Shown in pieces: positions 20,170 to 29,300 of a stretch of DNA of 47,138 nt. The stretch comes from Acrasis kona. Lineage: Eukaryota; Heterolobosea; Eutetramitea; Acrasida; Acrasidae. The stretch is taken from positions 2 through 47,139 of the forward strand of contig JAOPGA020001388.1 of the NCBI GenBank assembly GCA_026419775.2, written 5' to 3'. A program made the translations under genes and the position numbers. How positions within the stretch are numbered: position 1 is the first letter of the stretch; each line of letters opens with the position of its first letter. Below the pieces are notes generated by a model, which was given only the letters and a program-made list of their open reading frames with translations, was not told the DNA's origin and made no database searches.

Positions 20170-21699
20170 ATGAACAAAAGAATTCTCTCAATCATCGTGC
20201 TTGTAGCCTTATGGATGTGTGTAACCGCACACCAATGCGGATCAAACCTATCAGGAGATAACAACGCATCACCTGCAAGAAGGATCAGAACATCATCAAG
20301 CTGTCTACCAGATGCCAACCTCTCCGGTGACAACAACGCCTCTCCAGCGAGAGCAGGAAGAACCACTCCAGTATGCAGTGGTAAAGGAGGTTGTGTAAAC
20401 CAGGTTTGCGTATGTAACCCAGGATTTGAAGGCGAAAACTGTGAGTTCGACTGCACTACCACAACTGCTGCACCAACCACTACTTCACCACCGGTTCAAC
20501 TCACACCAAGACCAACCACTTCTGCACCAACTACCTGTCCACCATGCCCATGCGGTGAGACCAATCTATCTGGCGACAATAATGCCTCTCCAGCAAGAAG
20601 ACAACGCACAACCTGTCCAGTTTGCAAGGAGTGTCCAACGACAACCACCGCCGCACCAACTACTGTTGCACCAACCACAACAACCGCAGCACCATCCACT
20701 GCTGCGCCAACCACCACCACCGCACCACCTGTCAACTTGACTCCAAGACCAACAACTAGTGCTCCAACCACCACTTGTCCACCATGCCCATGCGGTGAGA
20801 CCAATCTATCTGGTGACAATAATGCTTCTCCAGCAAGAAGACAACGCACAACCTGTCCAGTTTGCAAGGAGTGTCCAACGACAACCACCGCCGCACCAAC
20901 TACTGTTGCACCAACCACAACAACTGCAGCACCAACCACAACCACCGCCGCACCAACTACTGCCGCACCAACTACAACAGTAGCACCAACCACCACTACT
21001 GCACCACCTGTCAACTTGACTCCAAGACCAACCACCTCAGCACCAACCACAACAGTAGCACCAACCACTACTGCACCACCTGTCAACTTGACTCCAAGAC
21101 CAACCACCTCTGCACCAACCACATCTTCCCCACAAACTTCAGAACCACCCAAATCATCACTACCAGTCTGCAATGCCAACTTATCAGGTGACAACAACGC
21201 TTCACCAGCAAGACGTGTTAGATCAAACACTTGCAGTGCTAACTTATCAGGAGATAACAACGCATCACCAGCAAGAAGATTCAGACGTGCTCAAACCAAG
21301 GAATGCAACGGAAACGGATTCTGCAGTGAAGGTTCATGTGTATGCAAGCCAGGATACCAAGGAGCCGATTGTGAGGAAGAGTGCGAGCAAGTTAACCCAT
21401 GCTGGACCTGCCCAAGTGGATTCGTACACTGGTACGACACTCCATTGAACAAGGCACCAGGTGGAGATAGATGCGCATGTGTTCCAGCTTCATCAACCAC
21501 TACTGCTGCACCAACCACTGCTGCCCCAACAACTGCACCTCCAGTCGCTTTGACTCCCAGACCATCATCCGCCCCAACCACCAGAGCACCAACCCAAAAT
21601 GAGTCAGGTGATGATTTATCAAGAGAGAACAACTCTGCAGCACAAAAGTCATTCATGATCGGTATTGTTGCAGCTGTGGTCGTGGTTTTGATGATGTAA
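20170..21699 (+). CDS. Secreted EGF-like/mucin protein with six NLSGDNNASPAR repeats
   Basis: A single exon of 509 residues. A signal peptide (ILSIIVLVALWMCVTA) leads into six exact copies of NLSGDNNASPAR, starting at bases 20245, 20317, 20563, 20803, 21178 and 21241. Each copy holds two N-glycosylation sequons, and five are followed by RxR, so they read PARRIR, PARRQR, PARRVR or PARRFRR. Two EGF-like modules (CVCNPGFEGENC, CVCKPGYQGADC) and five Thr/Pro linkers of the PPVNLTPRPTTSAPTT type alternate with them. A Cys-rich CPSGFVHW...GDRCACV module and a GPI-type hydrophobic end (IGIVAAVVVVLMM) follow. A 240-bp tandem duplication made copies 3 and 4. It is probably a cell-surface or processed precursor protein. 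AATAAA overlaps the stop codon. Confidence 0.9.
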   Translation: MNKRILSIIVLVALWMCVTAHQCGSNLSGDNNASPARRIRTSSSCLPDANLSGDNNASPARAGRTTPVCSGKGGCVNQVCVCNPGFEGENCEFDCTTTTAAPTTTSPPVQLTPRPTTSAPTTCPPCPCGETNLSGDNNASPARRQRTTCPVCKECPTTTTAAPTTVAPTTTTAAPSTAAPTTTTAPPVNLTPRPTTSAPTTTCPPCPCGETNLSGDNNASPARRQRTTCPVCKECPTTTTAAPTTVAPTTTTAAPTTTTAAPTTAAPTTTVAPTTTTAPPVNLTPRPTTSAPTTTVAPTTTAPPVNLTPRPTTSAPTTSSPQTSEPPKSSLPVCNANLSGDNNASPARRVRSNTCSANLSGDNNASPARRFRRAQTKECNGNGFCSEGSCVCKPGYQGADCEEECEQVNPCWTCPSGFVHWYDTPLNKAPGGDRCACVPASSTTTAAPTTAAPTTAPPVALTPRPSSAPTTRAPTQNESGDDLSRENNSAAQKSFMIGIVAAVVVVLMM

Positions 21700-21892
21700 A
21701 TAAATGAAGAATAAATTTTATTAATTTTATGAATTTAATATCTTCCTTGACGCTTCCTGTATAATAGTTCAACTTTATAAATGTTTTTCGAAATGTTCTC
21801 AGTTTGTGATGATGCTTGATGGCCTTGCTTTTCACTACAACCTCTGCAGTTGAGTTCTTGTTTCCTGTTCAAAGTTCATTTCAGAAAAAACA

Positions 21893-22507
21893 ATGGTGAG
21901 AAGAGAAGGGGTGTCCATGGGAGTTAGAACGAACAGCACTGTTCGGTATCTTCAACACCAAGTCGAAGGACAAAAATCGACTTTGATAGTACCTGCCCAT
22001 AGCAATCCCAATCGCATGTATGCCAGGTCAAGTACAATTACCATATCATTAGACAAAGACAACAGATGGGAGTTTTTGCAAGACGTCAATCAAGAAATAT
22101 CTGGCACCGCTGCAAAACAACGGAAGTGTGGAAGAGTGCAAAAGAACAAGGACATTAAGAAGCTCGAATTCAAAACACATCTAGTTGAACAAAAGAGTAA
22201 GCAGAGAAGGCCTATTAGAGAAAAAAGTAAGAATGAAGATACAAAACCTGAGCAAGAAGAACATTTTTTGACATGGAAGAAGACAAAGGAAGGTTGTAGG
22301 TCTGCAAGACGTTCGCGCGAACTAATCCAAAAAGACTCCGATGACTTTGGTAGGATGACGATTGTAAAGCCGCTTTCAGCTAAACATCTCGCAACACGGA
22401 ATATGTACCATACAAAATATGTGGATCCCATTTTGGTAAGAAAAAAAATCAGAGCAAAGAGGGATACCAAAAATGAAGCGTTGTCAATTATGAATCATGT
22501 ATATTAG
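21893..22507 (+). CDS. Unknown basic protein
   Basis: A single exon of 204 residues starts at the ATG at 21893. The chain is strongly basic, with Lys/Arg clusters throughout (EQKSKQRRPIREKSKN, RSARRSREL, VRKKIRAKRDTK), and begins with a less charged 70 residues. There is no signal peptide, membrane helix or known domain. The composition suggests a nucleic-acid-binding, ribosomal-associated or cytoskeletal protein, but nothing more specific can be said. It is preceded by a leader ending acaATG and followed by AATAAAAAC near 22513. The uninterrupted 615-bp frame with mixed composition makes it very likely a gene. Confidence 0.7.
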   Translation: MVRREGVSMGVRTNSTVRYLQHQVEGQKSTLIVPAHSNPNRMYARSSTITISLDKDNRWEFLQDVNQEISGTAAKQRKCGRVQKNKDIKKLEFKTHLVEQKSKQRRPIREKSKNEDTKPEQEEHFLTWKKTKEGCRSARRSRELIQKDSDDFGRMTIVKPLSAKHLATRNMYHTKYVDPILVRKKIRAKRDTKNEALSIMNHVY

Positions 22508-22640
22508 ATTAAAAATAAAAACACTTGTGCCAATGATTTGGTCTATATTGAAAAGATGTCGCAAATTTGCATTTTAAAATTTTGGTTTTGATAACACTTC
22601 TTCAAATGTGACAACATCTGATGATTCTATAATACAATTC

Positions 22641-22920
22641 ATGCAGATGCTTCCAAAACTCAACGCCGTTCAATCAAACGACCGTTTTATATATATATGC
22701 AAAAGAATTTTTAGAAGATCTTAATATCATTTTGCATAATGGTTATATCTTGAAAAGTGTGCAACATCTTTTTGTACCCTTTGGAATAGCTTCACTGCTG
22801 GTATGTAACAGCAAGACTATTTAATTTTCCTAGGCCTACCAGATGTTAATCCCTAACATACCCAACCTCGTGATTACCCTCTCCTCACAGCTGCATCAAT
22901 ACCGATCGCTTTTATTGTGA
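22641..22920 (+). CDS. Small unknown protein with two very short introns
   Basis: Three exons (22641-22683, 22715-22800, 22834-22920), joined by introns of 31 and 33 nt, give 71 residues. The second intron has a good donor (GTATGT) and acceptor (ttttcctag); the first has a weaker GTTTTA donor, also used once in the PDI-like gene. Across the junctions the protein reads LHNGYILKSVQHLFVPFGIA, then SLLAYQMLIPNIPNLV, with one hydrophobic segment that could be a membrane helix. Coding-like sequence continues upstream of the chosen ATG (DNTSSNVTTSDDSIIQF from about 22590), so the true start may be in an earlier exon. It ends 33 bp before the next start. No family recognised. Confidence 0.5.
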
Positions 22921-22953
22921 CACTTTTGTAAGGAATTCCGGTTGTAATAAAGA

Positions 22954-23721
22954 ATGCAATCAGAACAGACAAAGAAGGCCATCCACTTACTTGAAAAGTT
23001 CGTTGAGATACAATCGGAAAGAATATCCATATACAAACTATTCGAATCGTTAGTTTGATAATTTAAATTTTCTAACATTTTTATCAGGTCGTTCAAAGAG
23101 TTTTTGTCAAATCCACACCAAAAGACAAGTATAATAAATTACCAAAGGCTATGCCAAGGGGTTACGTTATCATTCAAAGAAGTTAGCGACAATATCAGGG
23201 AAGTGGAAGATGATTTAACAAAGATCAATCCAGCACATGCCCATTTGATACGAAGAATACAGAACCATGAAAAAGAAAAACTCCAAAATGTATAGTTATT
23301 TACTTGATCGCCCATACTAATCAAATTACAGACAGTAAAACTCCAAAAGCTTGAACAATTAATTTCTCAAGAAAACGTTCGGATACAAAAAGAAGAAGAA
23401 AGCGAAATTCTGCTTAGAAGTCACCAACTTGAGTGTGGAAATGATCATCATCATTGCCATCACAGTCATGAAGAAGGTCAAGAGGAGGTCATTCGTGGTG
23501 AGAAGAGAACGATATACGAAAAAGAATTTCAAGAGGCCAAGACACTTCATGTAGAGATTATTGAAAGCATTAATGAATGTTTGGAAGAAATAAGATATGC
23601 TATAGAGGAATCAAGAGAGTTGTATCTGGAACAAAAAGAATACGAATCTGAGAATCCCATTGTACCGCAGACAGTAGAAGAGCCTCACAATCCTGTACAG
23701 GAGGATGGTTTGTATCTTTAA
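22954..23721 (+). CDS. REX1B-domain protein (required for excision 1-B family)
   Basis: Three exons (22954-23048, 23088-23289, 23332-23721; introns of 39 and 42 nt) encode 228 residues. The spliced N-terminal half (ERISIYKLFESSFKEFL, VTLSFKEVSDNIREVEDDL, LIRRIQNHEKEKLQNTVKLQ) follows the helical pattern I associate with the REX1B domain, named from a Chlamydomonas gene needed for DNA excision repair; its biochemical role is poorly known. The C-terminal half is coiled coil with a His-rich patch (CGNDHHHCHHSHEEG) that might bind metal. The second donor reads GTATAG. AATAAA begins 2 bases after the stop. The family call rests on recalled pattern, not on a search. Confidence 0.75.
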
Positions 23722-24096
23722 GTAATAAATCATTTATCATTGACTCCATCATAATTCGCAAATCATTCGAATCAAAATACTCCAAATTGTAGAGGATGTT
23801 CATTTTTTCTCGCAAGGGCGGAGTTATATTATTGGTGTATACTATTAAACTCTGGCTTATATTTTGAAGTTGATACAAATGGTTCAAACGAGAGGAAGTT
23901 ACTCCAGGGAGAGTATCTGCTTATAAGATCAGCCATTTAGAAAGTCATTTATTATTAAATCAAGATAACAGGATATCCTTCGGATAAAAATGACTATCAA
24001 AAATTAAAATTAGCCCGCAATCTTTATTTATTTTGTGATCTTAAAAAAGACTATTTATTCGGAAATTCGTAATAATATCCTCAACAAAAAAAGAAA

Positions 24097-25218
24097 ATGA
24101 AACACAACACATCCACATTATTATTCATCATTGCCTGCCTCGCATTAGCTTGCAAAGCAGTTTTCAATGGCATTCCTGTTACACAAGGCCAGTTTCCGTA
24201 CCTGGTCTACATCATTATTAATCAAGGCGACCAAAACAATGCATATGCCTGCGGTGGAGGTATAATTAGTGAAAGATACGTAATCAGTGCAGGCCATTGC
24301 ACATTCGGTGACAACATGAGAGTAATTATCGATACTCTCGATGTCAATGGTTATAGGTCATCCAACGTAGTACAAGTCGTCAAAGCAACACGTCCTAATA
24401 ACTTCGGTACATACAACGGTCAAGCAATGTTTGACTACAATGACGTTGGAATTTTCGAACTCGCAAGAAACGTCTCTGAAGTTACTGGTAGAATCGAATA
24501 TTTGGCAATTACAACCAACTCCCCACCCGTTGGATCCAAACTTACTGTTGCTGGTTATGGTATGTTGGCAACAAACGTCGGTACATCAAAGGCTCACTAT
24601 GGTACAATCACTGTTGCAGCAGACAAGGAGTGCAGATTCGACTCATTCAAAACAGAAGTATCATTCTGCACAGTAGACACTGAACAATACACCTGCCCTG
24701 GAGATTCAGGCTCTCCAATCGTGTTCAGACCACCGGGTTACAACCGCTACGTTGCAGTTGGTTTGAACTCATATGGTCATGAAGGAGAATGCTCTTCCAA
24801 ACAACCAGATAGTGTCATGTCTAGACTATCTGCTATGACCGACTTTATTCGTGAACAAACACCATTGGCTCCACCAAGGTTTGTTAACGTTGTTTATCCT
24901 GAAGTGTCAACAACAGCTTCACCAACTTCAAGCTGCCTAGAGTGTCCTCAGGGATCAGTTCACTGGTGGGAGGCAGGTATTGAAGAGCCCGCTGATGGAG
25001 ATGTCTGCCAATGTGTTGTTGGAACAGCCGCACCAACAACTTCAGCACCAACAGCTACTACTACAACAAGTCCAAACGCTCAAGGAGATACTGTTGTGTA
25101 TGAGACACCCTCTCCTGATGGCCCAACTACATCTGCTCCAAGAAGTTCATCTTCAGCACTCCAGTCATCACTTATGGTGACTCTTTTTGCCTTTCTTGTG
25201 TTTGGTTTTGTTTTGTAA
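24097..25218 (+). CDS. Secreted trypsin-fold serine protease with GPI-type tail
   Basis: A single exon of 373 residues: a signal peptide (LLFIIACLALACKA), then an S1-family catalytic domain. His is in ISAGHC, Asp in FDYNDVGIFEL and Ser in CPGDSGSP, so the triad is complete. The mature end would be near VFNG, the IVGG equivalent. The position six residues before the catalytic Ser (chymotrypsin 189) is Tyr, not Asp, so cleavage after Arg/Lys is not expected. Residues about 275-305 are a Cys-rich module, CLECPQGSVHWW...GDVCQCV, shared with the EGF/mucin protein. A Thr/Ala/Pro linker and a hydrophobic C-terminus (TLFAFLVFGFVL) suggest a GPI anchor. It is probably a surface protease acting outside the cell or in food vacuoles. 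Confidence 0.9.
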   Translation: MKHNTSTLLFIIACLALACKAVFNGIPVTQGQFPYLVYIIINQGDQNNAYACGGGIISERYVISAGHCTFGDNMRVIIDTLDVNGYRSSNVVQVVKATRPNNFGTYNGQAMFDYNDVGIFELARNVSEVTGRIEYLAITTNSPPVGSKLTVAGYGMLATNVGTSKAHYGTITVAADKECRFDSFKTEVSFCTVDTEQYTCPGDSGSPIVFRPPGYNRYVAVGLNSYGHEGECSSKQPDSVMSRLSAMTDFIREQTPLAPPRFVNVVYPEVSTTASPTSSCLECPQGSVHWWEAGIEEPADGDVCQCVVGTAAPTTSAPTATTTTSPNAQGDTVVYETPSPDGPTTSAPRSSSSALQSSLMVTLFAFLVFGFVL

Positions 25219-25578
25219 ATAACTTGATGTTATACTCTGGAATAGAATATATCCTTGAATTAGGGATCGTGAAGTTGTAAATTTGGTAAATAAATTATAG
25301 TTTGTAAATACGATCATCCAATTTCGTTCAATTCGTACAATGTACTAACTGATGTGTTAGAAAGTAAAAGATTCAGAATAGACATAGAAGACGAACAATA
25401 ACGCGTTAAAAAGGAATTGACACTCTTGGGGGAAGTATTTGAGGATAGTAAAACAATAGAATTGCAATGGAAACGAACATTCATGTAATAATTTCTACTT
25501 TTAGTTTCGAAATTGAATGTCTGTTAACCCGCAAAAATATTGTAATGTATTTATGCCGCACCTTCAAAATTACTGCCA
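25219..25578. other. Intergenic, nothing recognised
   Basis: About 360 bp between tandem genes. A short ATG-initiated frame begins at 25467 and overlaps the next gene in another frame; it may be an upstream open frame in the leader. AATAAA near 25288 probably ends the protease transcript. Confidence 0.4.
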
Positions 25579-26346
25579 ATGTGGATCACTCAGAACCTGC
25601 TGTATGTATTCATGATGATTATAGTCCATCAAATCTATTATCATGTGCTGCCCACACAGATTAAGCATAACATGTACCTTCCGACCGTATCATTTTTTAT
25701 CATTTACTGGGCCACAGCCATACTACATATGGTGATGGATAGAACCCCACAAATAACATTATGGTCAAGATACAAAGTAATACAACAAGAGCAAATCTCT
25801 GACATTGAAATGCTCCCCACAGTGATTTTGAATCAAATTCAACTCGTGGCGTGCATTGTACTATACATTCATTTTATTGGTAGGGGATACGACACTTCTG
25901 ATGTTTCATTTATAAGGATCATTTTTGAACTCTTCTTATATTATGTAACGTATGATATTGTGTTTTATTATGGTCATAGATTTCTACATTGGAATGGAAT
26001 ATACGAAAGATTTCACAAGAAGCACCATTTAACAAAAGGTAGCATTGGAATCAGTGGAATGTACATGCATCCTTTTGATTTCTTCCTTGAAAGTGTTTTC
26101 CCATTCCTTGTTGGATTTTCGATATGGAACGGACACATGCTATCCAATCTACTATTTGCTTGTGTAGCAGCAATCAACAGTCCACAATCTCACGGCGGCT
26201 ACACTTTTCCGTTCCTTCCAAGGCCAGATAATCACTACAATCACCACAAGTACTTTAACAAGAATTACGCACTAGGCATCATGGACAGTCTACACGAAAC
26301 AGTGTTATCACAACCAATCCAAACAAGAAAACATTGTAATGAATAA
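25579..26346 (+). CDS. Fatty acid hydroxylase / sterol desaturase superfamily protein
   Basis: A single exon of 255 residues with several membrane helices and the histidine clusters of the non-heme di-iron family in order: HRFLH (HxxxH), HKKHH, and HYNHH near the C-terminus, plus an intervening HGGYTFPF. These ligate two iron atoms that use oxygen to hydroxylate or desaturate lipids in the ER membrane. The spacing and the ending DNHYNHHKYFNKNYALGIMD are typical of C4-sterol-methyl-oxidase or alkylglycerol/sphingolipid-hydroxylase relatives; the substrate is not decidable. The stop codon overlaps AATAAA (26342-26347), and the convergent mucin gene ends only 22 bp away. Confidence 0.9.
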   Translation: MWITQNLLYVFMMIIVHQIYYHVLPTQIKHNMYLPTVSFFIIYWATAILHMVMDRTPQITLWSRYKVIQQEQISDIEMLPTVILNQIQLVACIVLYIHFIGRGYDTSDVSFIRIIFELFLYYVTYDIVFYYGHRFLHWNGIYERFHKKHHLTKGSIGISGMYMHPFDFFLESVFPFLVGFSIWNGHMLSNLLFACVAAINSPQSHGGYTFPFLPRPDNHYNHHKYFNKNYALGIMDSLHETVLSQPIQTRKHCNE

Positions 26347-26368
26347 AAAAACATATTTTACAAATTTA

Positions 26369-29300
26369 TTATATGGCCATACCGGTCATTTCATACATTT
26401 CAGCATCGTCTTCATCTTCCGCTGAGAAGTGTGCACTCTTCATGGTTCCAACGTTGACGTTCACAAAGTCAGATCCCTTAATTGCAGGTTTACCGATCAA
26501 GTTCTTCTTGTACAACACAACCAACACGATTACAATGATCAAGACGATCACGATGATAACGACTGCAATTACAATCGGAATCACAACCGCCGCTATCACT
26601 CCGACATTCGACGAAGGAGGAGAAGATATGATGGGCGATTGATTCGTTACGATCAACGAGGTACTACCCTTCTCGACATAAATGGGAACTCCGCTAGTCA
26701 ACGAAGACATTTCGAAAGAAATACCCGATTGTAATAACTTTCTGGAAGATCCGACTGCATTCTTGAGTGCGTCGGTGATGTCGACCGACACTCCACCGGA
26801 ACTAGTCACGGTAGATGTTCCTGATCCAATGACTGCACCTGATGACCTGACTTGTACTGAGACCGTATAAGGAGTGCTCACTTGAGTGACTCTGAAATTG
26901 ACATTTGCTGATTTGAGAGTTGATGACGATGGTAGTTGGGTGGATGCTGGTAGTGGTAATTGAGCGAATGAAGTACCGGTTGGACTCGTGTATAACACGT
27001 CGTAGACTGTACTGGTTGGTGCGTCTCCTGTTGCGGTGACTGTTGATGTGAGTTGAACGGTTATTGCTGTTACGCCTGGTTCTAGTGTGGTTACGAATGG
27101 TACTGTTGGTGTTGGCATTACCATGGTTGGTGTTGGTGTTGGTGTTTGAGTGGGTGTTGGCGTTGGTGTTGGTGTTGGCGTTGGAGTTGGAGTGGGTGTA
27201 GGTGTGGGTGTAGGTGTAGGAGTTGGTGTCTGAGTAGGAGTGGGTGTTGGAGTGGGTGTTTGAGTTGGTGTCTGAGTTGGTGTCTGAGTAGGAGTGGGAG
27301 TTGGAGTAGGTGTTGGAGTGCGTGTTAAAGTTGGAGTAGGAGTTGGTGTCTGTGTAGGTGTACTTGGTTGAGTTGGTGTAGCAGTTGGAGTCGATGTTGG
27401 TGTATGGGTAAGTACTGGTGTAGCAGTTGGAGTAGTTGTTAAAGTTGGAGTTGTGGTAATAATCGGTGTGGTAGTTGGAGTAGATGTTGGAGTAGGTGAT
27501 GATGTAGTTGGGACTGGTGTAGGTGTTTGTGTCTCTGTTTGAGTAGCAGTGGGGGTTGGTGTAGGATTTAAAGTTGGTGTTTGAGTAGGTGTTGATGTTT
27601 GGGTTGGAGTGGAAGTAGGTGTTTGGGTGGGTGTATCAGTTGGGGTAGTTGTGGGAGTGATTGTTGGGGTAGGTGTTTGTGTGGGTGTCTGCGTTGGAGT
27701 AGGAGTGGACGTTGGTGTTTCAGTCGGTGTTGATGTAGGGGTCTGAGTTGGAGTAGGTGTTTGTGTAGGTGTTGCTGTGGGAGTTTGTGTTGGTGTTTGG
27801 GTCGGAGTCTGTGTAGGCGTGGGAGTATCTGTTGGTGTTTGAGTTGGAGTCTGTGTTGGGGTAGGTGTAGGCGTTTGAGTTGGTGTTTCTGTGGGGGTAG
27901 GAGTGGGTGTTTGAGTCGGCGTAGAAGTTGGGGTTAAAGTTGGTGTTGGTGTGGGGGTTGGTGTGGGTGACTGAGTTGGAGTAAGAGTGGGTGTTGGTGT
28001 TTGCGTGGGCGTATCAGTTGGTGTTGGAGTTTGGGTTGGCGTTTGAGTTGGTGTTGGAGTTACTGTAGGTGTTGGTGTGGGTGACTGAGTTGGAGTAAGA
28101 GTGGGTGTTGGTGTTTGCGTGGGCGTATCAGTTGGTGTTGGTGTTTGGGTTGGCGTAGTAGTTTGAGTTGGAGTAAGAGTGGGTGTATCAGTTGGAGTTG
28201 GCGTTATAGTAGGAGTCGCTGTAGGTGTTGGAGTCTGAGTTTGTGTTGGGGTAGGTGTAGGAGTGGAAGTAGGTGTAAGTGTTGGTGTTGGTGTAGGAGT
28301 TGGGGTAGCTGTTGGCGTTGGCGTCTGGGTGGGTGTCTGAGTTGGAGTTATAGTAGGAGTCGCTGTAGGTGTTGGAGTTTGTGTTGGTGTTTGGGTTGGT
28401 GTCTGTGTAGGAGTGGAAGTAGGTGTGCTGGTTGGTGTTGGTGTAGGAGTTGGGGTGGCTGTTGGTGTCTCAGTTGGAGTTGGAGTCAAGGTAGGCGTAG
28501 GAGTTGGAGTCTGTGTTGGAGTAGCAGTTGGAGTTGATGTTTGAGAAGAAGGGTCCACGATAACTGGTACCGTAGCAGTTGGCGTGCTTGTGTTGGTGGC
28601 AGTTGGAGTAGGTGTAGGGGTAGGTGTATCAGTTAGTGATGGAGTAGACGTAGGCGAACTTGTATTAGTGACTACTACGGTTGATGTAGCAGTTGGCGTC
28701 AATGTCGGTGTTTGAGTAGGTGTAGCAGTTGGTGTACTTGTGTTGGTAACAACAACAGTAGGAGTTGGTGTTGGAGTAGGAGTCGATGTGTTGGTTATAC
28801 CTACAGTTGGAGTAGGAGTTGGAGTGGGTGTACTTGTATTAGTAGCTACATGAGTTGGGACATCAGTTGGTGTCAACGTAGGTGTAGCAGTTGGTGTAGT
28901 TGTATTCGTAACCAATTCATGAGTTGATGTAGGTGTTGGAGTTGCAGTCGGTGTAGTAGTATTGGTCACTTCAACAGTTGGTGTTGGTGTTGGCGCAGTG
29001 GTATTTGTCGCCATCGGTGTTGAAGTCTCAGTTACAGTTGGTGTAGGAGTAGGTGCACTTGTATTGGTTACGCTAATAGTAGGCGTTGGTGTGGGTGTTG
29101 GTGCAGTTGTATTGGTCACTTCAACAGTTGGAGTGGGTGTAGGTGTTGAAGTAGTTGTGTTAGTGGCTGTTGGTGTGCTTGTTTCTGTAACAGTAGGTGT
29201 GGGAGTGGGTGCAGTTGTGTTAGTAGCATGTTCAGTAACAGTTGGTGTGGGAGTGGGTGCAGTTGTATTTGTAACAACAACCGTTGGTGTTGCGGTTGCA

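Noticed and set aside
20496-21260. 254-codon minus-strand frame opposite the EGF/mucin gene
   Set aside because: Its Val/Gly/Ala content is the antisense of ACC/CCA/GCA codons; the sense frame has a signal peptide, EGF modules and a leader.
20245-21276. Repeated units resembling a CRISPR array
   Set aside because: The repeats are conserved at protein level only, differ at third codon positions, are unevenly spaced and lie inside a eukaryotic secreted-protein gene.
23600-23930. 95-codon minus-strand frame overlapping the end of the REX1B-type gene
   Set aside because: No ATG or compatible upstream exon, over a third is antisense to a confident exon, and competing frames on both strands are equally open.
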